Shown here piece by piece: positions 42,971 to 54,739 of a stretch of 64,000 bases of DNA. The first letter of the stretch is position 1. The number at the start of each line of letters is the position of its first letter. Below the pieces are notes generated by a model that made no database searches, was not told the origin of the DNA, and was given only the letters and a program-made list of their open reading frames with translations. The translations under genes and the position numbers were made by a program. Source of the stretch: Nageia nagi (lineage: Eukaryota > Pinophyta); NCBI GenBank assembly GCA_050084985.1, contig JBITNC010000001.1:152210001-152274000 (forward strand). Reading direction: 5' to 3'.

Positions 42971-45840
42971 ACCATCGAGAATGTGTTTGCATAAAAAAGT
43001 GTCTTCCATTTGCTACATAAGAATGTGAATAAATAATAAGCATGTGGTTCAAAAAACAACAATACATGCTAAGTTTTAATCCAAGTCAATTACATGTTAA
43101 ATTTAACAATAGAGACATGATTGATTTGATTCATAAATACAAATATACATCCCATGTACCCAAATACTTTTGTCATCACCAAGAACCAAAGATGTAGAGT
43201 GACATTGTTGAGATTTATTTTCTTATCTAAAATTAGGCCTTAACCTAGATGCTTGCAAGGTGGAGCCTAGGTACTATCAATCCTCAACCAATTCATCTTG
43301 GGCAATATTATACTCTCACAAGAAGTACCTACTATTTTCTAAGGTTATGATGTATATTGGATCGGCCAAACTATTAATCTTGATTAAGTTTCAAGTTATA
43401 CTCCTAAGTTATCAAGATAATCTCTGAATGGATGTGTGGACATATGGTATCACTACACACATGCTTGTCCACCTATTAGAGTTATATCCATACCAACAGA
43501 GGACTTAGGGGCAATTGAGAAGTATGAACTTTTTACCATTTGGATCATCAAACTTAAAGACTCCGATCTGCTTGTTCTTAACTCATAGCTCCCCAAACAA
43601 GTCATGTTACAGAATGTACATGCAGATGTGTTCATTTTAGGGGGTTGCTCATTTCAATATTTGCAATTTTGCATAAGTAAATAAAGCAAAAGTACAAAAC
43701 ATGAAGTAAAAGAGCATAAAAATATCATCCATTCATAATTTGGATTCTAAGAGTCCAATGGGTTTTGTTTACTAACCCCTAAAGGACATCTTTACATCAA
43801 TCCTTATTTTCCATTCCATACTTTGCATAAAAAAATTAGCATGCATCAATCTTATAACTTAAAATTTTTAAGTAAGCATGCATCATTTCCTATACAAGAA
43901 CGAGTCCATTCATAAAGACTTTTAAAGAAAACATTTAAGAGGCATAAACATGCATTATTTTCTTAATTTGCATAAGTCTATCTATCACTTTACAATATAA
44001 ATACTTAGCATCCATTATTTAACTTAAAAAATAAGTAAGGAGCATGCATCATCCTATTTTCATAAGTTAACTTTGCATAAGGAATTTAGAAAGATAGATA
44101 GGCATGCAATATCTAGATAAAATTTAAGTAAAAATTTATACAAGTTTCCCCCTCTTTTACTTCAAATTTATCCTCTAAAGATATCATACTAGTTTTACCT
44201 TAGAAATTTAACTAAGGAAAGAGGAAAAATTCTAAGCACTAGTGTCTTACCAAAAATAAGCACTTAAAAAAATGCTTAAATAATTTAATTCTAGGAAAAA
44301 ATATTTACTAAGTAAAAAAAATTGCCTTAAAAAAATGTCTACTTCATAATGATTTTCTTCATTTAAACAAGTACGAATTTAATAAGCCATTATGCTCCTA
44401 CTAGCACTTGAGAGAAAAAGTCAAATATTTTTAATGCTATTTTACCCAAGCACTCCACGTAAAAAAAATACTCCAAGTTAGATTCTATTAAATGTGGAGT
44501 ACTTCTTAATAGGAAATAAATGCTTTTAGGTAAAAAAAATGATGGCCCCCCCTCTCCAAGTAAAAGAGAAAATGTGTAAGGAACAAAAAAAATTAAATGA
44601 ACCTGACCAAATGTGGTGGGGGTGCAAAATATATTTTATTAAAAAAAGGAAAATGGTGAAAAAATAAAAGGAGGTCACACATGAAGGTGGGAGGCACCAA
44701 AGAGGATGTAGCAAGAGATGTGGAAGGTCATGGTGACAAGAGGCATGGTGGAAAGCTAGGAGCTGTGAGGGAGCCGCTCAACTAATCTATAGGAAGCATC
44801 GAATAAAGAGTAGTGGGGCTGTAAGGGAGCCACCTAATGCAAATCGTGGGATGCCAAGAGTTTGAGTGCTAAGGAAGGGTGCATTAGGGTCTAAACAAAG
44901 GAGGACAAAAGGAACATAATGGTTGGTAGAGGGGCAAGGCCATGGGGCTATCCATCGCCCATGGCGAGTAGAGAGATAGGAAAAAAATGCAAACAAGGTC
45001 AAGATGAACACCCTAAATGATTCGCAATAGAAGGGAGACAGAGGGATAGGAGGATGTAGTCAACACCAAAGAAGAGGGTCGCTATTGGAAAAAAGAAACA
45101 AAGGCATAAGGGTCCCTCTCAAACAGGAGCATAGAAGTGACTGAGAGGGCTATGTGAAAGTAGTGTGTGGACCATCAACCAATCTTTGGTGGGCAAGTTT
45201 AGATATTTTGGAACCCTTCAACGTGTTTCCAACTGACAATAGAAATAACAAAAGATTATAAAAACAAAATTCAAATTCCCCCCTTCTATTGATTTTGCAA
45301 ATGCAAAAAAAAAAATGTATTGTTTATTACAGATATAAGAAATTGTAATAAGACTTTTCCCTTTTCTTTTTATATTGTATAGAAACTTAAAAAAAAAAAT
45401 TGTAATATTACTTACACAAATATTATATACAAACCTCCTCTTTAATAAAAAAATGTAGCAATTTGTAACAAATATTTCTAGTGAAAAAAAGGAGATTAGA
45501 ACAAGCAAAAAAAAGATTACATCATATTGTAATTTTTTTTAGCCATACTATTAATATATATATATATATATAAAGTAATTTTTGCAAATAAATAATTGCA
45601 ACTATTATATAAAATGTTAGTATAAACAACAATTACTTTATATTGCTATATTTTTTTAAATTGCAAAAAAAATGAACTAGCATATAATATATATGTTACT
45701 ATAAAAAATCAATAATCCAAAAAAAAAAAAATCAAAAAGGAAGGAATTTATACCTTCTATTGATTTTACCTCAACAATGGAGTGAAGGATAAAGATGAAG
45801 AGCCTCAACACCAAGGATGTGAAGAGGAGCCTCCAAGGTG
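42971..45840 (-). other. Copia B long 5' leader
   Basis: About 2.9 kb between primer site and gag with no protein domain. It includes repeated gcatgca motifs (43837-44105), a GC-richer, purine-skewed block (44690-45190 on the plus strand), and a TA microsatellite (45552-45572). Element C has the same layout, so this is an element trait, not random insertion. The small open stretches inside are not credible genes. Confidence 0.75.
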
Positions 45841-45853
45841 CTCTGATACCAAA
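45841..45853 (-). promoter_or_regulatory. Primer binding site of copia B
   Basis: Plus-strand ctctgataccaaa reads TTTGGTATCAGAG on the element strand, the initiator tRNA-Met primer site, directly after the LTR CA. Confidence 0.92.
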
Positions 45854-46226
45854 TGTGAGGGTTTAAATATAACAAAAATAACCCTATGCTACAAAAAGAT
45901 AATTCAAGAGATAAAGTGGTTCCTCCAACTAAGAGTACATCCACTAACTAGATCTTACTTCATTCACAAATATGAACTCTTACAAATCTCTTAAACACTA
46001 TCCTATAGCATAACTTTACTCCATCAATTGGTGTATGATCACAAAGGGGGAGCCTTCTATTTATAGGCCAAAATCCCTCTTTGGATAACCTTTTTACCCA
46101 ATGTACAAAGGCATGACATGCAACTCCCTTTTACCCAAGGGGCATGCTCATGACATGGAGTGTAGGACAAGTTACATTATCATATTATTACAAAACCTTT
46201 ACAATAATGCATTATACTTTCCAACA
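45854..46226 (-). repeat. 5' LTR of copia B, internally deleted
   Basis: 373 bp against 490 bp for its partner. Most of the difference is a missing segment near 46186, where the partner has about 60-100 bp including cccttaagtattagtgaatt. The TATA context ctatttataggcc is intact at about 46058. Confidence 0.88.
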
Positions 46227-46231
46227 AAAGC

Positions 46232-46720
46232 AACCAAGATTTGTATTCAAATATTTATTATTTAATTTGACCATTATGTGCTAGTGACAAAATATCTTAG
46301 TTAAGCTTTAATATGATACCCTATTGATTTTCCAAAACTTGCAAGTGAAGATGGGATTGTAATCTCCAACATTCATTCAAGATATCAAGTGAAGTCATAA
46401 CATGTAATCTATGAAAATTTGGATGATAATTATTATTTTATAAAGATTCCATTATAAAAAATATATAAATACTTAGTAAACCTATCAAAAGTTAGAAGCC
46501 CTTTGATGAAATCTATTGAGATGTCAAAATAAGTTGTGGTTTGATAAGACTTAGGGATTTGATTATTTTATTACCATTAATAAATGTCAAAGAAATCTAT
46601 AATATCCTTGGCATCCATATTCATGCCTTACAAAAAGAATCCTATATTTATTTGTTGGTAGGTATGAAAGGATATTGAATATCCACCAATTGGAATGTAG
46701 TGCAACTTAATGCAGTAATA
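46232..46720 (-). pseudogene. Ty3/gypsy integrase fragment
   Basis: Minus-strand reading gives GMNMDAKDIIDFFD (near 46626-46585), QIPKSYQTTTYFDISIDFIK (near 46555-46495) and LTFDRFTKYLYIFY. The ISIDFIKGL and DRFTKY blocks are the first catalytic region of a gypsy integrase. Degenerate, with stops. No other domain of this element is readable nearby. Confidence 0.55.
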
Positions 46721-49700
46721 TGGTCATTGTGGTTGATTAGGTATAACTCATCAATCATCCCTTTGATCCATAACAACTAGTAAACTATATATTTTTTTAA
46801 TTTTATCTAATTTGAAAAAGTTGTGTTCTTACTAAAAATCTATTGATTATTTATAAATAATAACATAATTAGTAATAACATTCACACACAAATAATAACA
46901 CTCTATTTATATTGAAAAAATCCCAATATGGGGGGAAATCACTATAAAAGAACTCTAAATATATATTGATAATAAAATAAAACTCTTCTTCAATTGTTAA
47001 TAATATCAATAACAACCTACTCAATCATATCCTTATGGGTATTTAAAACTATTTCTCGATCTCTTTACCTTCCAGCATGACTCTTGGGCTTCACATTCCA
47101 CCAAAAGACTATCTTTTAACCTTCTACAACTATTATAATCTCAGTTCAAGGATTTCATTTTCACCTTATAAGGTTACTAAAATAATTACAATTGTAAATT
47201 TTGTATTATAGTAACTGTTATAATCATAACAATCTTTTACAATCACTATAACAATTGCAATAAGTATACAATCTTCTATAATTATCATCCAATTATAGTC
47301 AAGCTTCTCAATCATCTCCTAGTTATAACTTAGTCTTCTATGAGTATCTCCTAATTTTTTTAATATATATTGAAGGGTGATTTTTATGGAATCAATAATC
47401 GATACATCAATTAATGTGGACTTCAAGGTTCCACAACCTTTACATTTCAAACATTAGATAAACCAATTCCAAAAACTATCTCCTCTTAACAACTACTATT
47501 GTCTAGGAGATAAATATTATTACCTTGTACAATACTTAAGATGTTTGTTGACCATGGTACATACCTAACAACCCTATTCCTATAGGCTTTAAACTTATAA
47601 AATTCAAATTAAACCTTCCCGCTCATGAGGCTACTCATTGTTGAGCTTTGACGATTTAATCCTACACCACATGGGCCTGAAATTTGATTGTTAGTTTCCA
47701 CCCATGTATGAAAAATTACTAGAAAGGGATATGCTAAACCCATAGTGTTCTCCCTCACATAAGAGTCAAGAAAATAGGACCCTTCTACTATGACCCTTCC
47801 TCTATTTGGGAAAATCCAATAGCTTCCCCCCAAATACCCTCACCAACTAGTGGTGATAGGCTCCTTAGATTGGATGAGCTCTCATACTCCCACCAATAAA
47901 TAACTTGTTGGAGACATCTAACTTTTGTATCCATAGAGACAACATCTCCTTGTTTTGATCTTATCCATATGAATAAGAGCAAACCTATGATCTTTGGAAT
48001 CCCTAACCCCTTAACATTAGAAACCTTTTGAAATTTTTCATATCTCCATGTTCTTCCTTTCTTGTATCCTCCACTATTACTCCACTATCTTGAAAAACAT
48101 CATCCACATTCATAAGTGGTTAAATACAAAATATCTCTTCGATATACATAGCTAAAAATCTAGTCTCCAAAGAGAAGTTCAAATACATCTTTGGGGATTA
48201 TGGAGTTACAACAACAAACAACTCTTAAAATATGAAGGCATAGAGCTTTCAGCCCTTCTCTCTCTCACATCTACAACCTCCATATCCTTTAATAAGTCAT
48301 GTTCCAAGATCAACCTTATCACTTTATAGCACCCTTATTATTAGCTTCCTACTTGTATGGGTGAAGTCATCCCTCCTTGACCCACCCTTTTGATCATTTG
48401 ATGTCCAGAAGCTACTTGAATTCCATGGCCATTTTCTGCATCGCCAACTTCCTCCTCCTTGCCATCTTTAAAACCTCGACACGAACTCTGCCTAGAGCTC
48501 CTCTCCATACCCTCGAACTCTGCCTAGAGCTCCTCTCCATACCCTCATACATTTATTTGATCATCTCCTAACTAAATCTCAATCTGATAAGTTCATTATA
48601 TAATTTATATAGTTACCCCATTCTATAATCATAATAACAATGCAATAAAATATTTTTACAATCATTACATAGTTGTTATGGTAACCACCTTCTATGATTA
48701 TAGTACTAATATAATAAAATGCTTTTACAATTACTACAATAACCAAAATTGACCCTTCTATAGTTTTTGTAATATTTTTTGTGGTTATGATATTATATAA
48801 TAATAGTAGTAGTGTTGTTACAAGCTTATACCATTATTACATTATGTTATGTTTCTAGTTTACTATGCTTTAATACAAAGACATTATGGAGGTTGAATCT
48901 TATTCAAAGATGATTGTATGACCTATCATTAGAAAGATCTTTTTGATATCTATCCAACAATGTCTCATTTACACACTCAAAGATTTTTAGATGAAGTTAT
49001 TCCCTTTAAAACATGATTAATTTATTTTAATATATTTAAATTGTAAGAGAATTCCATAAAGACCTATGGGTAATGCTCTTAACACCTGAGCTTGAGGAAA
49101 TAAGTTGCAACATTGGAGTTAAATTAGGTTGTCCACATTTACTAACTCTTTTTTGGTATTTATATGGACCAAGTAAGAATTTTTTCATAGAAGTTGCATG
49201 TATAGGCACCAACCTTTTGTAACCTTATTATTATTATTCTCCTTTAAGTAGATGATATTGTTTCATTATCTACACATTATAATTATATTGTAATACAATT
49301 AAATATCCTTCAAACACTTTACAATGTATAGAAATTAATAGTTAATATAGATAAAACCAAAATTATGATCAATAAATCTAAAAAGGTAGCTTACCTTATA
49401 ATATTCTTTAATAATCATTTGCTCTTTTTTTTACATATTCAGGATTAGTTTCTAAGGCAGACCCTAATAAATGTTTTACCTTAATCAACACTTCTTGTAG
49501 GTTTTGGACAAGGTGGGTAAACATTGTTTGTCTACTATGTGGGAGTGATAGAGTTCTAACTAATACATGGATACCATCATTGTCTGGTTCTTCATCCACT
49601 TGATACTGAATATCATCATCTTCTCTCAAAGAATCCTTATCTTTTGAATTATAACAATCTTTTGGAGCACTATCATATTCTTCATGATGATATAGCTTTC

Positions 49701-50700
49701 TTACTCATTCACTTTGTCATCTTAGTGGATTAGCATAATTATTTTTTGCTCTTATCTTTTTTTATTTAATAATAGGACACTTGGGAAGATCTTGACTAGA
49801 AATGATAGGCATATCCATATATATTTTTCATACTTGAAATACAAAATTAGTATTATCCAAAAATCCTAGGGTTTTTGGCATAACTAATGAAGGATAAAGT
49901 GATGTGTTGAAGAAAAGTTGGGTTCACCAATTGTTATGATCAAAATAATAGTTTTTAGGGTTATTTCATATATTCAATTTAACATAATTATGATGAAATT
50001 GCAATAAAATAATAGCAACATGAAATATGATAATGATCACAATTGACGTAATTGATCTTAACCTATCAAAACTAGATTAATGAAATATACAAACTTGTAT
50101 TTTACCTTCACAATGATTGAAGGTGATATTAAATGTGAAGAGAATCAAGAATAAGCTCCTCCATAAAATGAAGCCACCAAATTGTCCTCAACCTAGCACT
50201 ATTGCTAGGAACCCAGCATCGTCGCCTAACTATCTTTATAGAAAGCCTCATTGTTTCACTTGCTATCATTGATAACCCTTTGAAGCTTAAAATATTACAT
50301 GAAATTGGTTTGAAATATCTTATGACTGTAGAACTCAAAGTATAACAAAATCCATATATGATAGGTGGCATCAAGAGACATTGGTCAATAGGACCATGTA
50401 TATTACCACCTATTAAGGATTTCGAATCACATCATGATTTCTCATGCACAACACTTTCACCTTTATAGATACCAAGTCTAGTGCCAAGGCTCCTCCTTGG
50501 GATTATGGTGTACATGGGACAGGACTCCTTCTTGGACTTATCATTGGTTTGACCTATTATAAAAAAACATAAAGGTAGTTAAGTGTGCATAATAAAAGTG
50601 GTATTAAATTACTTAATTAAATAAATCATTTTAAATATCTAAAAGGTGTATTTTAATTCAATTAAAATTTCTTTTTAGGTGTTAGAAAATATCATATCTT
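46721..50700. other. Unrecognised repeat-type DNA
   Basis: AT-rich with no readable gene. It contains an exact 32-bp tandem duplication (48483-48546). A possible LTR edge, accaattg|TGTTATGATC-like, lies near 49930. Open stretches at 47609-47833, 47788-47982, 48377-48571 and 49408-49629 carry no family signature. Confidence 0.4.
48483..48546. repeat. Exact 32-bp tandem duplication
   Basis: Two identical adjacent copies of a 32-bp unit beginning gaactctgcctagagctcct. The lack of divergence suggests a recent event, or an assembly artefact. Confidence 0.9.
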
Positions 50701-50714
50701 ATCCTATACTTCTC

Positions 50715-51490
50715 AAGGAAGTTGGTTTACTTCTTATTGAAAGAGAAACCTTAAAATGGTATATATTATAAAATTATGAGCTTTCAAAACTAGATCACCT
50801 TAGATTACTTATAGTCATCTAACAAACTTATCCAACTCATCAACATATTAAAAGAGGTTAGCTAAAATACTTTGATAAATGACTCGATTTTTAAGGTTTA
50901 CACAATAATACAACCCATTTTTATATTGACAAATTAGAAGTGTAATTTACAAATACAATAATTCAATTTTTTTGGGAGGATGTTAACATCAAAGATAAAA
51001 TAAAATTATCTAACAATAAAAATATAGTTAATTTAAAACATGAATATCCTTCATATCCACATAAGATTATTAATTTTAAAAAGAAATTTGCGATTGCTAA
51101 ATTAAAAACTAATTCACATGAACTTCACAGTCAATTCGATAGATGGATAATATGAAAAATACCTTAGGATAAAAGAATTTGTAAATTTTATAACCTCATT
51201 TTCACTTTTTTTTTCCCACTCTATGAAGACATTAGAGAAACCTACAAAGGTATTTGGGATTACAATTTAATCCATGAATTTTTAAACCAAGATAATCAAA
51301 ACAAGCTTGGAAATTTTATTTTATAGCTTAATTATATGAGAAAAGTTATTCAAATATTAAATTGATATATTTTCTTTCTTTTTTTTTATCTAGATAAATC
51401 TTGATAGGCCCTACAATCTTTAGGTTTAAAAGGATAATAAAAGACTTATCTTATCATATCTATGAAGATTCTAGTTATAATATTCACTCC
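50715..51490 (+). pseudogene. LINE 3' region (C-terminal zinc-knuckle part)
   Basis: Same family as the LINE at 36060-37853, opposite orientation. Plus-strand reading gives EVGLLLIERETLKWYIL, LKYFDK, FDRWII, KRICKFYN, PLYEDIRETYKGIWDYN and FLNQDNQNKLGNFIL (about 51286-51330). The FLNQDNQNKLGNFI block is nearly the same as CLNQDNQNKLGNFII in the other copy. Only the region downstream of RT is present, which fits the 5' truncation usual for LINEs. Confidence 0.75.
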
Positions 51491-51789
51491 AAGATATTTA
51501 TTTTACATTCATATAATCCTTTCAAACCACACCTCCCTACTAATGAGGCCTTTTGGCCCCCAAAAGCTCATTTTTAAGTAATATTAGGAAACAACTCCTC
51601 AATATTAGTTTTATCATACCATTTTATCTTCTTAGGCAATTTCCCCTTCAAACCAATCAACCAAACATATTTTTATCCTTTTTTGGTGATATAAACCTTC
51701 TTTTTATTAAGACTAAATCCTCCCCAAGTTCTACCATAGTATCTAAAGATAATTTATCAATGGACAAAAATATGTATCCTACTTTTTCT

Positions 51790-52085
51790 TATTCAATGAT
51801 CATGATTGGTTTGAATAACTTCATGTTCTCAACATTAACCTTTGAATAAAGTTGTATATAAGCAAATAAATTTAAGTTGAAAGAATTTTCACTTAATTAT
51901 TTAATGATATAAAAGGTCCATATTTGAGAGGCTTCAAATTCTTGGCTTAACATTGCAATCCTTCCTTTGGTAAGATATAATCACATTTTATCTCCCTCTT
52001 TGAATTTGTGATCACCTCTTTGTTCATTATGCCTTAAATTATACTTTGGTTGGTATTGAGTTGCTCTTATACCTTTAGGTAAATA
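51790..52085 (-). pseudogene. Ty3/gypsy integrase C-terminal fragment
   Basis: Minus-strand reading gives RATQYQPKYNLRHNEQRGDH, then FKEGDKM, then WTFYIIK, LSENSFNLNL, and VNVENMKLFKP. This is the order of the integrase C-terminal module (GD.V, GPF.I, .EN.(Y/F).L.L, ...LK.F). It has stops. It cannot be the continuation of the fragment at 46232-46720, because on the minus strand it lies upstream of it. Confidence 0.65.
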
Positions 52086-52223
52086 TGTCAAAAAAAATTA
52101 ATGAACTTATATGTGTATTCCTTTAGAATTTATTGATCATGTTCTTCTTGATGCCTAAAAATGCAACCAAATGGTGATGGTGAAAGGTGATGGAATTGAA
52201 GGATTCCATACCCAAGATCACCT

Positions 52224-52669
52224 TGAAGGATTTCATACATTTTCAAAAAAATTACATATTTATACTAGGAACTCAACAATAAAATAATCACACAAAGTGA
52301 CATGTAGAAGTATAGTGGTTCCTCCATATCTTGGGAGTACATCCACTTTAAACCATATTTTCTATTACCTCTCACAAGAGAACTCTCCTACAAATTCCCA
52401 AGAATTCTTCTACAAAACTCCTACAATAACATTCCTATAATTTTACAAGACTAGCATTTCATATTTTTTCAAGTGTGTGTTATGAAAAAATGGTATCCCT
52501 CTATTTATAGCATATAACCCTCTCTTTAACCACCCTTTTACCCAAAGGTTAAGTTAGCATTTTCTAATATTTTATTCCCTTAATACTTAAGGTATCTAGA
52601 TACCTTTAAGTATTAAGTGAGTTATATTAAAGAGAGGTGTGACACAATAATGAATTATAATTTCTAATA
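52224..52669 (-). repeat. 3' LTR of copia E
   Basis: Shares ggttcctcc...ggagtacatccac, ctatttatag and cttaagtatt blocks with LTRs B, C and D but is more diverged. It begins tgaaggattt on the plus strand and ends ctaata where the others end ccaaca, so its first base pair has mutated. Element E is older than C, which inserted into it. Confidence 0.75.
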
Positions 52670-53010
52670 CTCTCTCTTAATGCAATATTAGGTAAAGAGT
52701 CGATAAGAGAAAGAGTAATAAAGTTCTCCTCCATAAGAATACACTTAGAGATAAAAACTTGTGATAAAGTAATAAAATTTAAATGGTTCTACAAGGTTCA
52801 ACTACTTATCCATTTTAACAAATGGTTTTACAATACAATCATTAATCATAAACAATTTCAATGTACAAGTAGTAATCATTCAACAATAAGTTGACATGAT
52901 GAGCCTCCATGAGCTTGCTCACCCAAAGTAAGTAGTTTGCATTAAGAAAAAACTTGCATGCTACAAGTAGCTCATAAATAAGATTAATTAGTTGCATCAT
53001 ACATTCATTC

Positions 53011-53312
53011 ATATCAACATAAATGAATCAAATAATACAATCCATACACTAATCAAATGATGCATACAAGTATGCCAAGTAAACATATATGCACAACACC
53101 AAAGATGATATCCATAATCAACTATGATATCTAAGAATATCACATGTGCATACAAATGCACATATCAACATAAATGAATCAAATAATACAATCCATACAT
53201 TGATCAAATGATGCATACAAAGATGCCAAGTAAACATATATGAACAACACCAAAGATGATACCCATCATCAACTATGATGTCTAAGAATATAAAATGTAC
53301 ATACAAATGCAT
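53011..53312. repeat. 151-bp tandem duplication in copia E
   Basis: atatcaacataaatgaatca and what follows recurs 151 bp downstream with a few changes; two copies. Confidence 0.85.
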
Positions 53313-53397
53313 TAAATCAACATATATTATAATTGAGCATGTATGTCAATGACATATATATCAAATGGTGCATAATATCTAATGCACTATCAACCAC

Positions 53398-53402
53398 ATG
53401 TT
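53398..53402. repeat. Target site duplication of copia C, left
   Basis: atgtt here and atgtt at 62064-62068: an exact match on either side of the LTR ends. Confidence 0.95.
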
Positions 53403-53896
53403 TGAAGGAACTAGCACTAACAAGATAATTTCTAACCAACCAAGATCACATGAAATCTCATAATTACATCTAAAAAACTCACAAAGCAATCTCACAACAT
53501 AAGATGTAAGTGGTTCTTCCAACTAGGAGTACATCCACTAACTAGATCTTTACTTTAATCACAAATACAACTCTCTTACAATCCTCCTAATCTTAACTCT
53601 TACACTTCTATCCTATAGCATAATTTTACTCCACAATTGGTGTGTAATCACAAAGAGGGAGTGTTCTATTTATAGGCCAAAATCCTTATTTGGATCACCC
53701 TTTTATCTAATGTATAAAAGCATGACATGCACATCCTTTTACCCAAGATACATGCTCATGACATGGAGTTTAGGACAAGTTATATTATTGTATTCATTTA
53801 AATACTTAAGATATCAAATTATACCCTTAAGTATTAGTGAACTTACATAGAAGATTTAATACAAACATTTACAATAATGCATTATACATTCCAACA
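53403..53896 (-). repeat. 3' LTR of copia C
   Basis: Plus strand TGAAGGAACTAGCAC to cattccAACA. TATA context ctatttataggcc at about 53667 (minus sense ggcctataaatag). Confidence 0.93.
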
Positions 53897-54727
53897 CTCC
53901 CCCTTCATGCAATATTGGGATAGAGCGAGTAAGAGAGAAGAAGAAGAGAAATTAAGAGAGTTCTCCTCCAAATAGATACAACAAAGATGAGAACATTTTT
54001 ACATATTTGTGAAGTAATAAAGATCTAATTTAAGACTCACTACTTTTTCAAATACAATCATTAACCACAACTAGTTTCAATGTAAATGAAGTAGTCATCC
54101 AACAGGAAGTCATGAAGAGTCTTCAAGAGTCTACATACTTGAGGTAAGTAACCTACAATATTAAAGGAACTTGCAAGTCATAAGTAGATCAAATAATAAG
54201 ATCAGTTAGATGCATCATATTCATATCAATAAGGATAAATGAATCACAAAAATATCATCATGAACTGATCAATGGTGCATTATAAGTCATCACGAAGATA
54301 CCATGCCAAAAACTTATAGTCACCTGTTATATATAAAACATGTGTTGATTATCATTACAAAATAGAGCATGCACATACAAGTTCCTCACATATGGATAAT
54401 TGAAAAGTTCCAAAAGACACATGAGAGTTCCTCACACATGGATAACTGAACAATGCTAGATTGACCAAAAATAGAGTATGCACATATGAGTTCCTTACAT
54501 ATGGATAACTGAATAATGCCAAAAGACACATAAGAGTTCCTAACACATGGATAACTAAATAATGCAAGATTGGCCAATTTGTACAATAAGTTTCTCATGC
54601 AGAGTGAACTTACCATGAACGTGTATAACAAAATCAAAACTATACAACATAAAATCCTCCTAAGGGTGAAGTTATCATCATAAACATCAATTCAACATAA
54701 GAATTCAAACTTCACTCCCTCTTGAGG
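53897..54727 (-). other. Copia C polypurine tract and 3' zone with repeats
   Basis: ctcccccttcatgcaatatt at 53897 is the polypurine tract (minus sense). At 54365-54570 a unit of about 115 bp with agttcctcac(a)atggataact motifs is duplicated. A second purine tract (cactccctcttgagggt) marks the pol end at 54711-54727. Confidence 0.8.
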
Positions 54728-54739
54728 GTAACTTCACCA

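Larger units (their letters stand above)
37854..46226 (-). mobile_element. Ty1/copia element B
   Basis: An 8.4-kb minus-strand element. Reading 5' to 3' on its own strand: LTR (46226-45854), primer site, leader of about 2.9 kb, gag-protease, integrase, RT, RNase H, 3' zone, polypurine tract, LTR (38343-37854). It has the same pol as elements A and C. It inserted at or beside the 5' side of the LINE relic ending at 37853. Pol has frameshifts and stops, and the RT box is altered. Confidence 0.9.
52670..53402 (-). other. Copia E polypurine tract and 3' zone
   Basis: ctctctcttaatgcaatatta is the decayed polypurine tract. The rest aligns in order with the 3' zones of B and C (caatcattaatcat..., catgagcttgc..., caagtagctc...). 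It is interrupted at 53403 by copia C and appears to resume at 62069. Confidence 0.7.

Noticed and set aside
45552-45572. TA microsatellites (also near 61227 and 61303)
   Set aside because: Ordinary low-complexity DNA at matching places in the leaders of B and C; noted there, not a separate finding.
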